A stretch of 17,519 bases of DNA, taken from NCBI GenBank assembly GCA_043733485.1, contig JAYTGN010000068.1:1-17519 (forward strand). The letters run 5' to 3'. The notes under the pieces were generated by a model, which worked only from the letters and a program-made list of their open reading frames with translations, had not been told where the DNA came from and searched no databases. The stretch is from Urbifossiella sp043733485 (GTDB lineage Bacteria; Planctomycetota; Planctomycetia; Gemmatales; Gemmataceae). Below are positions 5,721-12,873 of the stretch, piece after piece. A program made the translations under genes and the position numbers. The first letter of the stretch is position 1, and every line of letters starts with the position of its first letter.

Positions 5721-8369
5721 ATGAAATCGCGACTGTGGATGCTGGGTCTCGTGGCGGCGACCCTGGCACTGTCCGGAAGCTCGGGGACGGCGCGAGCCGA
5801 GGCTCCGGTCGTCAAGGCCTCCGGACCCTACGTGGTGATCGTCGGGGCCGGCGAGTTCCAGGACAAGGCCATCAAGCCTCGTCCCACGGCCGACGCGGAT
5901 GCCAAGGCACTTTACGACCTCCTGATCGATACCAAGTATCTGGATGTGAAGCCGGACCGCGTGAAGCTGTTTCTCTCCGCGGCGGATGAGAAGCGCCACG
6001 CCGCCGTCGCGAATCACGATGCGATTGCCAAGGCCGTGGAAGCCGCGACGGCCGCGACCGGCAAGGACGACCTGATCATCCTCGCCTTCTTCGGGCGCGG
6101 GGCCACCTCCGGCGATAAGACGGTCTTCCTCACCCCTGACACCGTGTTCAAGGATCGTGTCAAGACCGCGCTCGTCTTCAGCAACGATCTCGAAGCCGCC
6201 TTCAAAAAGGTCAAGGGCCAGAAGGTGTTCTTGATAATGGACGTGGCCTACAAGGGCTACGACCCCGGCATGGAGAAGGTTGCCGAGCCGACCCTCACCG
6301 ACGTCGATGCCCTGCTCTTCGGTTCGGATGATAAGGAGGAATCGGTTCGGGTCCAGGATCGGCTCATGCTCCTGAGTGGGTTCATTTCCTCCGAACCCAT
6401 CGCCAAGGGCGAGCAAGGTCTGTTCGCCAGCGTCCTGATCGACGCGCTCAAGGGTGCGGCCGACAAGGCTCCTTACAACGACGGCTACGAGTCGGACGGC
6501 GTCGTAACCGTCGACGAGTTGGTGAAGTATCTCGAGAAGGAGATTCCGAACCAGGCCCGCGTCATCGGCAAGACGGACAAGGAAAAGGAATCGCAAGCCG
6601 TGCCGATCGGGAGCCGTACGAGCCACTTCGCGATCACGAAGAACCCGGCGGAAACGATCAAGGCCGAGAAGCGCCTGAGCAGCTTTGCGGCCTTGGTGAA
6701 AGGCGGCGAGGTGAATGCGGAACTCGCGAAGGAAGGGACGGATTTTCTCTCGCGAATGCACAAGCTCAAAGCCCATCAGGAACTGCGCAAGGGCTATCAG
6801 AAGCTCGCCGATGGCGACATCAAGCTCGAGGAGTTTACCGCGGCTCGCGACAAGATTCTCGAGGGGATGAAACTCAACGCGAAGGACGCCGACGCCTTTG
6901 CTCGCAAGGTCGTGGTCGCGACGGACATCGTGACGGAGGTTTACATCAAGAAGGCGGATGCGGGCGACCTTACGGCCGCGGCGATTCGCGGGATGTATCG
7001 CCGCATCGAAGAGCCGCTACCTCCGGAGCTCGAAGATGCACTGAAGGATCTCAAGGGGGCCGATGAAGCCAAGCGCCTCGCGTTGCTCAAGGATGCCCGC
7101 GCGCGGCTCGGCAAGCGCGAAGACCTCGACGAGAACAAAGACGCCGACGTGGCGATCCTCATGTTGATGGCGAGCCTCAACGACCCGTACACCGTCTACT
7201 ACGACAAGGACACGGTGCGGAAGATGGCCAGCGCCCTTCGCGGTCGCTTCCCCGGCGTCGGCATCCAGATTCGCCGCGATGCCGTTCACGATGCCCTGCT
7301 CGTGGTGAGCCCCATCAAGGACAGCCCTGCCTTCAAGGGTGGCATCCAGGCCGGCGACCTCATCGTGCGCGTGATCCGCAGCGTGGACAACGTCAGCGGC
7401 GAGCCGCTCCCCGAAAGCACGCAGAAAGAATTCTCCACCAAGGGCATGAAGACCGACGATGCCATCGCCATCATCACCGGTAAGCCGCTCACGCCGATCT
7501 CGCTCATCGTCGAGCGCGACGGCAAGGAAATGAGGTTCGATCTGAAGCGGAACTGGGTTTCCGTGGAGACGGTACTCGGCGTGAAACGGGATGCCAACGC
7601 CGAGTGGGATTTCACGATCGACTCGAAGAATAAGATCGGCTACATCCGCCTCACGCAGTTCACCCAAGCGACGCCAGGCGACCTTCGCGTCGCCATCGAC
7701 GGGCTGAAAAAGAACGGCCTCAACGGGCTCGTCCTCGACCTGCGCGGCAACCCCGGCGGCTACCTCACCGCGGCCACCAGCATCTGCGAACAGTTCGTCG
7801 GCAAGGAAAAGCTCGTGACCGTCAAGCCGCGCAGCGGCAGCGAAGCCGGGCGGCCCCGCACCTACCGCGGCGAGAAAAACGGGGACAAGAGCTTCGATCT
7901 CGTCGTGCTCATCAACGGCCACAGTGCCAGCGCCAGCGAGATTGTCGCGGCTTGCGTTCAAGATCACGAGCGGGCCACGATCATCGGCGAACGCAGCTAC
8001 GGCAAGGGCAGCGTCCAAGACGTGATCCCCTTCCGCGATACCGAGGGCGAGATCAAGCTCACCATCGCCCGCTACTATCCGCCGAGCGATCGCAACATCG
8101 ACAAGCTCGCCTCCGAGCAGGACAAGAGCATTTCGGATTGGGGCGTGACGCCGGACAAGGGTTTCGAGGTGAAGCTGACCCGCGAGGAACTGAACGAATT
8201 CGAGACGCTCGCCCGCGATCTCGAGATCATTCCGAGTGCGGCGGGCAAGAAGCTCGCCGTGGACGAGGAGAAGGACAAGCAGTTGAAGGTCGCCCTCGAA
8301 TTCTTGCGGAAGCAAGCGGCCGCGAAGGGCAAGGGGACCAACGGCGGCGCGTCAAAGCCGGGCGGTTGA
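5721..8369 (+). CDS. Exported S41 carboxyl-terminal protease with N-terminal pseudo-caspase domain
   Basis: An 882-residue fusion. It has a signal peptide (1-26, likely cut after ARA). A caspase/C14-like domain follows (about 32-300): the strand PYVVIVGAGEF, then a DADAKALYDLL helix, LIILAFFGRG and VFLIMDVAYKG. In active family members the last two read GHG and DAC.SG; here the histidine is R126 and the cysteine is A176, so this domain looks inactive. A helical linker leads to the S41 N-terminal helices (LNDPYTVYY), a PDZ domain from about 505 (FPGVGIQI, GGIQAGDLIVRV) and the S41 catalytic core from about 635 (LDLRGNPGGYL). S737 in SASASE and K762 in YGKGS, 25 apart as in Prc, form an intact Ser-Lys dyad. 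It probably cleaves envelope proteins near their C-termini. The start at 5721 has AAAGG 7 nt upstream and begins the signal peptide; the frame extends to 5673. Confidence 0.87.
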   Translation: MKSRLWMLGLVAATLALSGSSGTARAEAPVVKASGPYVVIVGAGEFQDKAIKPRPTADADAKALYDLLIDTKYLDVKPDRVKLFLSAADEKRHAAVANHDAIAKAVEAATAATGKDDLIILAFFGRGATSGDKTVFLTPDTVFKDRVKTALVFSNDLEAAFKKVKGQKVFLIMDVAYKGYDPGMEKVAEPTLTDVDALLFGSDDKEESVRVQDRLMLLSGFISSEPIAKGEQGLFASVLIDALKGAADKAPYNDGYESDGVVTVDELVKYLEKEIPNQARVIGKTDKEKESQAVPIGSRTSHFAITKNPAETIKAEKRLSSFAALVKGGEVNAELAKEGTDFLSRMHKLKAHQELRKGYQKLADGDIKLEEFTAARDKILEGMKLNAKDADAFARKVVVATDIVTEVYIKKADAGDLTAAAIRGMYRRIEEPLPPELEDALKDLKGADEAKRLALLKDARARLGKREDLDENKDADVAILMLMASLNDPYTVYYDKDTVRKMASALRGRFPGVGIQIRRDAVHDALLVVSPIKDSPAFKGGIQAGDLIVRVIRSVDNVSGEPLPESTQKEFSTKGMKTDDAIAIITGKPLTPISLIVERDGKEMRFDLKRNWVSVETVLGVKRDANAEWDFTIDSKNKIGYIRLTQFTQATPGDLRVAIDGLKKNGLNGLVLDLRGNPGGYLTAATSICEQFVGKEKLVTVKPRSGSEAGRPRTYRGEKNGDKSFDLVVLINGHSASASEIVAACVQDHERATIIGERSYGKGSVQDVIPFRDTEGEIKLTIARYYPPSDRNIDKLASEQDKSISDWGVTPDKGFEVKLTREELNEFETLARDLEIIPSAAGKKLAVDEEKDKQLKVALEFLRKQAAAKGKGTNGGASKPGG

Positions 8370-8412
8370 ACCGCGTTCGCGGATCGCACCGCGAGTATCG
8401 ATCGTAGCGAAG

Positions 8413-8445
8413 AGACCCGCCGGACTTCTCCGGCGGGTCTTTTTT
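8413..8445 (+). terminator. Intrinsic terminator of the S41 gene
   Basis: An 11-bp GC-rich stem (AGACCCGCCGG pairing with CCGGCGGGTCT) with a 6-nt loop, ACTTCT, runs straight into TTTTT. It lies 43 bp after the S41 protease stop. It separates that gene from the small lipoprotein gene, which therefore needs its own promoter between 8446 and 8534; none is clear. Confidence 0.92.
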
Positions 8446-8534
8446 GTTGGGCAGGTTGCATTGAGGAGAAATCCGCGAGCCGGGAGAATTCATTCAAGTT
8501 CCGCGAGCGCGGAGCCGCTGTCTGGAGTTCCACC

Positions 8535-8921
8535 ATGTTGCGTCGCGTCTCGATCCTTTCGCTTTCCCTGGCCCTGCTCACCGCAAGCGTGGGATGCCGT
8601 AGCAGGTGCGGTGGATGGTTCACCTCCGCGTCGCACGAGGCACCTCCCTGCCAACTGGTGGGTCGTTCTTCCGGCGCGATTCTCGATTCGACGGGTCTGC
8701 CGTTCGGTGCTGCTCCCGGAACCTTCGTGCCGGGCAACGGCGTACCGCTCATGCCGGGAAGCGCACCGGGAACGGACTTGCCCTTCCCGCAACCGAACGA
8801 TCTGATCCCGCGAACGGGCGTGCCCGTCCCTCCCGCGATTCCGACACCCGCGCCCGGTGAAGTCGGTGCGGGCATTCTGCCGGTGCCCAAGATCGGCGTG
8901 CCGGTCAAAACGACAAAGTAG
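8535..8921 (+). CDS. Small Pro/Gly-rich secreted protein, probable lipoprotein
   Basis: A 128-residue protein of unknown function. The leader MLRRVSILSLSLALLTASVGC has a basic end, a hydrophobic core and a candidate lipobox cysteine at 21 (SVGC; the -3 position is Ser rather than the usual Leu, so lipidation is uncertain). Two more cysteines follow (C25 and C39). The rest is low-complexity, with many Pro, Gly and Val: repeated PGTxxP, VPLMPG and GVPVPP-like turns, and no charged core. This suggests an extended, surface-exposed or wall-spanning segment rather than an enzyme. GGAG lies 7 nt upstream of the ATG. Its stop is only 7 bp from the convergent Cys-rich gene. No family recognised. Confidence 0.7.
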   Translation: MLRRVSILSLSLALLTASVGCRSRCGGWFTSASHEAPPCQLVGRSSGAILDSTGLPFGAAPGTFVPGNGVPLMPGSAPGTDLPFPQPNDLIPRTGVPVPPAIPTPAPGEVGAGILPVPKIGVPVKTTK

Positions 8922-8928
8922 CCGTTTG

Positions 8929-9603
8929 TCATTTCGCGAGTCGGTATCCCGGTACGAGTGCCTCGCCCGGCGTGGGGCACGGCACACAATTCCCGCCCGA
9001 ACCGTGGCCGAACTTCGCGGTAGCGCAGTTCCCCGTCGCACAATTCCCCACGCCCACTCCGGGGCCTACATGCGGGGTGAAGTAGCCGGTAATTGCCGCA
9101 TCCTTCTGCGTCGGGATGCAAGGCGTGCGAACGGTCGAAGGCCGGCAGCAGAACCAATCCTTGAGCTTGGCACAGCAACTGCCGGAAGCTTGGACCGGGG
9201 CGCAGCCAGTCGATGCACACGAGCTCGTCGAATATCCGCGGTTCGTACTCATCCCGGCGGGAAGCGGAGGCAGTGGATGCCGAACGGCCGGCGCGCACTG
9301 CTCGCACCACTTCGGCTTCGCGAGCCACGAATCGTGCGATACCTGCGCGAGCATTCGCGGGCCCGCCACGGCCTCGGCCGCGACCACCTGGGTCGGAGCG
9401 ATCCCGAGCCGATCGCGGAAGGACGTCCGCGACCAGTCCCCACCCGCGGCGACGGGCAGGCCATCGACGATCACGGGCACCGGAACCTGCGGCGAGGTCG
9501 GCGCGATCCCGGTGGGAAGGGGAAGGGCGAAATCCGCCGCCGCCAGCCGCGTCGCGGGTCCGGGGAATGCCGCCAGGAAAAGTAGAATCGCGAGCCGCTT
9601 CAT
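8929..9603 (-). CDS. Secreted Cys-rich protein of unknown function
   Basis: A 224-residue protein with a clear signal peptide (MKRLAILLFLAAFPGPATRLAAA, cut near AAA). The mature part has 13 cysteines, clustered after residue about 95: a CxxC (WCEQC), a group containing SSCAS, TGCAP, SCCAKLKDWFCC and TPC, then a duplicated GNCAT and a final CVPC. Gly and Pro are frequent between them. Such spacing fits a disulfide-bonded envelope protein, and Cys-rich wall proteins are known in planctomycetes; the link is inference. AGGAGG lies 8 nt before the ATG, so the start is secure. It is directly preceded by a palindromic repeat. I recognise no catalytic motif or named family. Confidence 0.72.
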   Translation of the reverse strand: MKRLAILLFLAAFPGPATRLAAADFALPLPTGIAPTSPQVPVPVIVDGLPVAAGGDWSRTSFRDRLGIAPTQVVAAEAVAGPRMLAQVSHDSWLAKPKWCEQCAPAVRHPLPPLPAGMSTNRGYSTSSCASTGCAPVQASGSCCAKLKDWFCCRPSTVRTPCIPTQKDAAITGYFTPHVGPGVGVGNCATGNCATAKFGHGSGGNCVPCPTPGEALVPGYRLAK

Positions 9604-9619
9604 ATCGCTGCCTCCTCAA

Positions 9620-9643
9620 GCCCACCCAAAGCTTTGGGTGGGC
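9620..9643. repeat. Perfect 24-bp palindrome, variant 2
   Basis: GCCCACCC, the centre AAAGCTTT, then GGGTGGGC: a perfect palindrome immediately upstream of the ribosome site of the Cys-rich gene. Its arms are identical to those of the palindrome at 5158-5185, while the centre differs at two positions on each side with pairing kept. Confidence 0.85.
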
Positions 9644-9759
9644 GTGTTGTGTCTTTCGGCAGACGTGTGGGGGTCGGTCCCGGAGAAGTGATTGTTCGGG
9701 ACGTGCGAATCGGATGAGGCGGCGGCAGCTTGGAAACAACTTACCCAGGCGGAACAATC

Positions 9760-9780
9760 GGACCGGCGAAGTGCCGGTCC
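9760..9780 (-). terminator. Hairpin after the amidohydrolase gene, possible terminator
   Basis: GGACCGGC and GCCGGTCC form a perfect 8-bp stem with a 5-nt loop, 14 bp beyond the amidohydrolase stop. On the minus strand only a weak GATTGTT follows, not a true T tract. Termination or 3'-end protection is likely, but an efficient intrinsic terminator is not certain. Confidence 0.5.
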
Positions 9781-9793
9781 GGTCGGCATGGCC

Positions 9794-10747
9794 TCACAGC
9801 CCGTAAAACTTGACCGCGTTGTCGTGGAACAGCTTCTTCTGCTGCTCCTCGCTGCGGTCCTTCACCACGGCCATGAGCGCAGTGGACCAGTCGGCGTACT
9901 TTTCGACCCCGAGCAAGCAGACGGGCCAGTCGCCGCCGAACATCACGCGATCGGGGCCGAACGAATCCATCGTGTGGTTGATGATCGGCGCGAGGTCGTC
10001 CAGCGTCCACTTGCCGCGGGCCGGGGCGGAAGCGATGAAGCCGCTCACTTTGCCGACCACGTTCTTGCGCTTCGCGATCGCGGCCATGTCCTTCTTCCAC
10101 TGCTCGCGTTCGGCGGGCTTGTGCGTGATCTTGCCGTTGCCGCAGTGGTCGAGGATGAACCGCGTGCCGGGGCACTTGTCCACGAGTTTCGCGTGGTCGG
10201 GCAGTTCCTCGGGCCGGGCACACAGGTCGAAGCTGAGGCCGAGTTCGCCGAGCAGTTGAATCCCCTTCACGAACTTGTCGTCGAGGAAGTAGTCGGGCGT
10301 GGCCCCCTTCACGTGCAGCACTTGGCGAATGCCCTTCACGTACTTGCTGCCCTTGAACTGCTTCACGTACTTGGCGAAGCCCTCGGAGTTGGGCCGCCCC
10401 GAAACCACGGCGGCGCACGTCGGGGTCTTGCCGCTCTCGCAGAGTTCGATCAGGTAGTCGGCTTCCTTCTGCTGCTGCTCGGGCACGACGTCCACTTCCA
10501 TGTAGACGGCCTTCACGACGTTGAGTCCCTTCGTGGCCTCGGCGTATTCTTTCGGCGTAAAGCTGTGGCCGATGATCTTCCCTTCGGCGGAGTCGGGGTC
10601 GAACCACGCGAGCTTGAACTTCGCGAGGTCCCAGAGGTGTTGGTGCGTGTCGACGATGGGCATGGAGTTGGTCACGGGCTTGTCCTTGGCGATGGCGAGG
10701 CTCGCGGTCGTGGCCGCGCTCGCGGCGAGAAATTCGCGTCGGTTCAT
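9794..10747 (-). CDS. Tat-exported amidohydrolase family 2 protein
   Basis: A 317-residue protein. The leader MNRREFLAASAATTASLA carries the RREFL form of a twin-arginine motif, so it is probably exported folded, with its metal bound. The mature domain is a TIM-barrel amidohydrolase of the PF04909 type: metal-binding HxH in DTHQHLWD (H35, H37), LHVKG (H145), LDHCG (H201) and FGGDWP with the catalytic aspartate D273. The closest types I know are lactonases such as pyrone-dicarboxylate lactonase and L-fucono/rhamnonolactonase, so a sugar lactone or aromatic-derived lactone is a reasonable but unproven substrate. GGAG lies about 7 nt upstream of the ATG. It follows the helicase gene on the same strand after 119 bp that hold short repeats. 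Confidence 0.85.
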   Translation of the reverse strand: MNRREFLAASAATTASLAIAKDKPVTNSMPIVDTHQHLWDLAKFKLAWFDPDSAEGKIIGHSFTPKEYAEATKGLNVVKAVYMEVDVVPEQQQKEADYLIELCESGKTPTCAAVVSGRPNSEGFAKYVKQFKGSKYVKGIRQVLHVKGATPDYFLDDKFVKGIQLLGELGLSFDLCARPEELPDHAKLVDKCPGTRFILDHCGNGKITHKPAEREQWKKDMAAIAKRKNVVGKVSGFIASAPARGKWTLDDLAPIINHTMDSFGPDRVMFGGDWPVCLLGVEKYADWSTALMAVVKDRSEEQQKKLFHDNAVKFYGL

Positions 10748-10807
10748 GGGAGGGCTCCAGAGAAGAGGATTCTTGAGCAGTTATTGGACGATGGACCAGT
10801 AGCCTTC

Positions 10808-10859
10808 GGGTTTCTTGCACCTGAGAGAAACCCGGTTTCCAAGGCAGAAACCCGGTTTC
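10808..10859. repeat. Nested short repeats GAAACCCGGTTTC
   Basis: Two direct copies of GAAACCCGGTTTC (10827-10839 and 10847-10859) are each nearly self-complementary. A GGGTTTCT at 10808-10815 can pair with AGAAACCC at 10826-10833, so several alternative hairpins are possible. The block follows the helicase stop by only 7 bp and may act at its 3' end. No T tract is present. Confidence 0.6.
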
Positions 10860-10866
10860 ATGCGGC

Positions 10867-12615
10867 TCACCCCGCCATCTGCTTCACGGGCAACAGGTCT
10901 TTCTCGTCCAAAATCTCGTAGGCGTAACCCTGCTCGGTCAGGAACATCTGGCGGTGGTGGGCGAAGTCTAATTCGCGCGTGTCGCGCGTCACCAGCGTGT
11001 AGAAGTGAGCCGTGCCGCCCTCGCTCTTCGGCCGCAAGATGCGCCCCAGTCGCTGCGCTTCCTCCTGGCGCGAGCCGAACGTGCCGCTCACCTGGATCAG
11101 CACGTTCGCGTCCGGCAGGTCGATCGCGAAGTTCCCCACCTTCGACAAGATGAGATGGCGCACCTCGCCGGCGCGGAACTTGTTGTAAAGTTCTTCCCGC
11201 TCGCCGGTCGGAGTCGAACCCGTGATAATCGGCAACTGGAACCGCTCCTGCAGCCGCTTGAGTTGGCTCAAATACTGGCCGATCACGATCACGCGTTCGT
11301 CCTTGTAACGCGCGAGCAGTTCCTGCACCACGTTGTCTTTCGCCTCGTTCTCGCTGGCGATCCGATACTTGGCGCGATGATCCGCCACCGCGTATTCCAT
11401 ACGCATCGCATCGTCCGGCAACGCCACGCGAACCTCGGTGCAACTCGCCGACGCGATCCAGCCGCGGGTCTCGAGTTCGCGCCAAGGCACGTCGTACTTC
11501 TTCGGCCCGATCAGCGTGAAGACATCGCCCTCGCGGCCGTCTTCTCGAATGAGCGTGGCCGTGAGCCCGAGTCGGCGGCGAGCCTGAATCGTCGCCGTCA
11601 CGCGGAACACCGGAGCCGGCAGCAAGTGCACCTCATCGTATACGATCAGGCCCCAGTCTCGCGAATCGAACAGCCCGAAGTGCGGGAAGTCTTCGGTCCG
11701 GTCCGGCCGGTAGGTGAGGATCTGGTACGTCGCCACCGTCACCGCGCCAATCTCCTTGGTTTCACCCGTGTATTCCTTCACCTCGGCACTGGTGAGCGTG
11801 GTCTTGTCGATGATCTCGCGGACCCACTGCTTCACGGCGGTAATGCTCGTGGTGAGCACGAGGGTGTTCTTTTGAAGCAGGGCCATGGCGGCGATGCCGA
11901 CGACGGTCTTTCCCGCGCCGCACGGGAGCACGATGACGCCGGAGCCGCCGCGGACGTTGCCGCCGGCGTGGAAGATATCCGCAGCTTCGCGCTGGTAATC
12001 GCGCACGGTGAAGGGCAGGCCCGTGGTACAGACCGTGCGCAGTTCGAGCGTCAGGTCCGAGCCTTCCGTGTAGCCGGCGAGGTCTTCAGCGGGGTAGCCG
12101 ATCGTGATGAGGGCTTGCTTCAAGACGCCTCGAAAGGCGGGCTCGATGGCGAAACTCGTCTCGTCGAGTTGTTCGCCGAGATAATCTTTCAGCTTCTTCT
12201 GGCGGGAGAGTTCCACGAGTAGCGGCTTGTCCGCGCAGACGAGCTTCAGTTTGGTCGCATCGATGCGTTCGAGTCGCACGCGGCCATACCGCGACACGGT
12301 CTCGGCAATGTCCGAGGGGAGGTTCGCGGGGATGGGAAACTTCGTGTACTTCTGCAGGACCGCGACCATCTCATCGGCGGTGATCCCGGCGGCGGCGGCA
12401 TTCCACAGCGAGAGGTTCGACACGCGGTAGGTGTGGATGTGCTCCGGGCTCTTTTCGAGTTCCGCGAACGGCGCAAGAGCATCCCGCGCCTCGGCGTATT
12501 TCGGGTTATCCACCTCGACCAGAATCGATCGGTCGGACTGGACGATGAACGGATTGAGTGGGTCGAAGGAGAGGGCCGGCGGGCTGACCGGAATCGGCTG
12601 GGTCTTCGTCGGCAT
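10867..12615 (-). CDS. xpb: XPB-type superfamily 2 DNA repair helicase
   Basis: A 582-residue helicase (584 if the in-frame GTG at 12621 is used). The N-terminal ~100 residues (ILVEVDNP...SPEHIHTYRVSNLSLWNAAAAG) match the damage-recognition-like domain found in bacterial and archaeal XPB. Using the longer numbering, the helicase core shows Walker A PCGAGKT (233-239), DEVH (329-332), TAT followed by the XPB signature RED (359-361), and motif VI QRLGRILR (523-530). XPB homologues use ATP to unwind or distort DNA in repair; the bacterial role is less well defined. The nuclease partner Bax1, linked to XPB in archaea, is not seen nearby. No strong Shine-Dalgarno decides between the two starts. No signal peptide; cytoplasmic. 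Confidence 0.9.
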   Translation of the reverse strand: MPTKTQPIPVSPPALSFDPLNPFIVQSDRSILVEVDNPKYAEARDALAPFAELEKSPEHIHTYRVSNLSLWNAAAAGITADEMVAVLQKYTKFPIPANLPSDIAETVSRYGRVRLERIDATKLKLVCADKPLLVELSRQKKLKDYLGEQLDETSFAIEPAFRGVLKQALITIGYPAEDLAGYTEGSDLTLELRTVCTTGLPFTVRDYQREAADIFHAGGNVRGGSGVIVLPCGAGKTVVGIAAMALLQKNTLVLTTSITAVKQWVREIIDKTTLTSAEVKEYTGETKEIGAVTVATYQILTYRPDRTEDFPHFGLFDSRDWGLIVYDEVHLLPAPVFRVTATIQARRRLGLTATLIREDGREGDVFTLIGPKKYDVPWRELETRGWIASASCTEVRVALPDDAMRMEYAVADHRAKYRIASENEAKDNVVQELLARYKDERVIVIGQYLSQLKRLQERFQLPIITGSTPTGEREELYNKFRAGEVRHLILSKVGNFAIDLPDANVLIQVSGTFGSRQEEAQRLGRILRPKSEGGTAHFYTLVTRDTRELDFAHHRQMFLTEQGYAYEILDEKDLLPVKQMAG

Positions 12616-12717
12616 GGTCACCGTCTGTGGAGGTAGAACGCGGCCCGCGCAAGATCGGGGCCGAACCTACCCATATTACAGAAGTGGCCGAAGAACTGAA
12701 ACCGGAGTTTCGCAAAG

Positions 12718-12839
12718 GGGTGTGCCGATAGATTTTGGCACTCGTTGATTTTCCTGGCGAACCGGCGACGTAAGTCGCCGGGTTTCTCGCACTCCCGGCG
12801 ACTTACGTCGCCGGTTCGCCAAAATCTAAAGGCACACCC
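12718..12839. mobile_element. MITE-like element containing palindrome copy A
   Basis: A 122-bp non-coding unit. Its ends are GGGTGTGCC (12718-12726) and GGCACACCC (12831-12839), perfect 9-bp terminal inverted repeats. They continue imperfectly inward (TAGATTTTGG on the left, CCAAAATCTA on the right). The unit is flanked by 9-bp direct repeats TTCGCAAAG at 12709-12717 and 12840-12848, as expected of a target-site duplication. The core is the palindrome at 12756-12820. No transposase is encoded here, so movement would need one elsewhere. Confidence 0.7.
12756..12820. repeat. Dispersed palindromic repeat, copy A
   Basis: A 65-bp inverted repeat: GGCGAACCGGCGACGTAAG then TCGCCGGG on the left, a loop around TTTCTCGCACT, and the reverse complement on the right. 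Each arm also holds its own small hairpin (GGCGAC, GTAA, GTCGCC), so the unit can fold as one long stem or two short ones. Copies B and C share it almost base for base. Confidence 0.9.
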
Positions 12840-12873
12840 TTCGCAAAGGGTGCGGTCGCGCCGAAGCACGCGG

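Noticed and set aside
8908..8934. AT-rich imperfect inverted repeat as a bidirectional terminator between the convergent small genes
   Set aside because: The 10-bp stem has a mismatch, is AT-rich and lacks a proper T tract on either side, so it is too weak to list as a feature.
8075..9757. 560-codon minus-strand open frame spanning the S41 3' end, terminator and small genes
   Set aside because: It crosses an intrinsic terminator and three better-supported genes, and its composition is random Arg/Ser/Pro.
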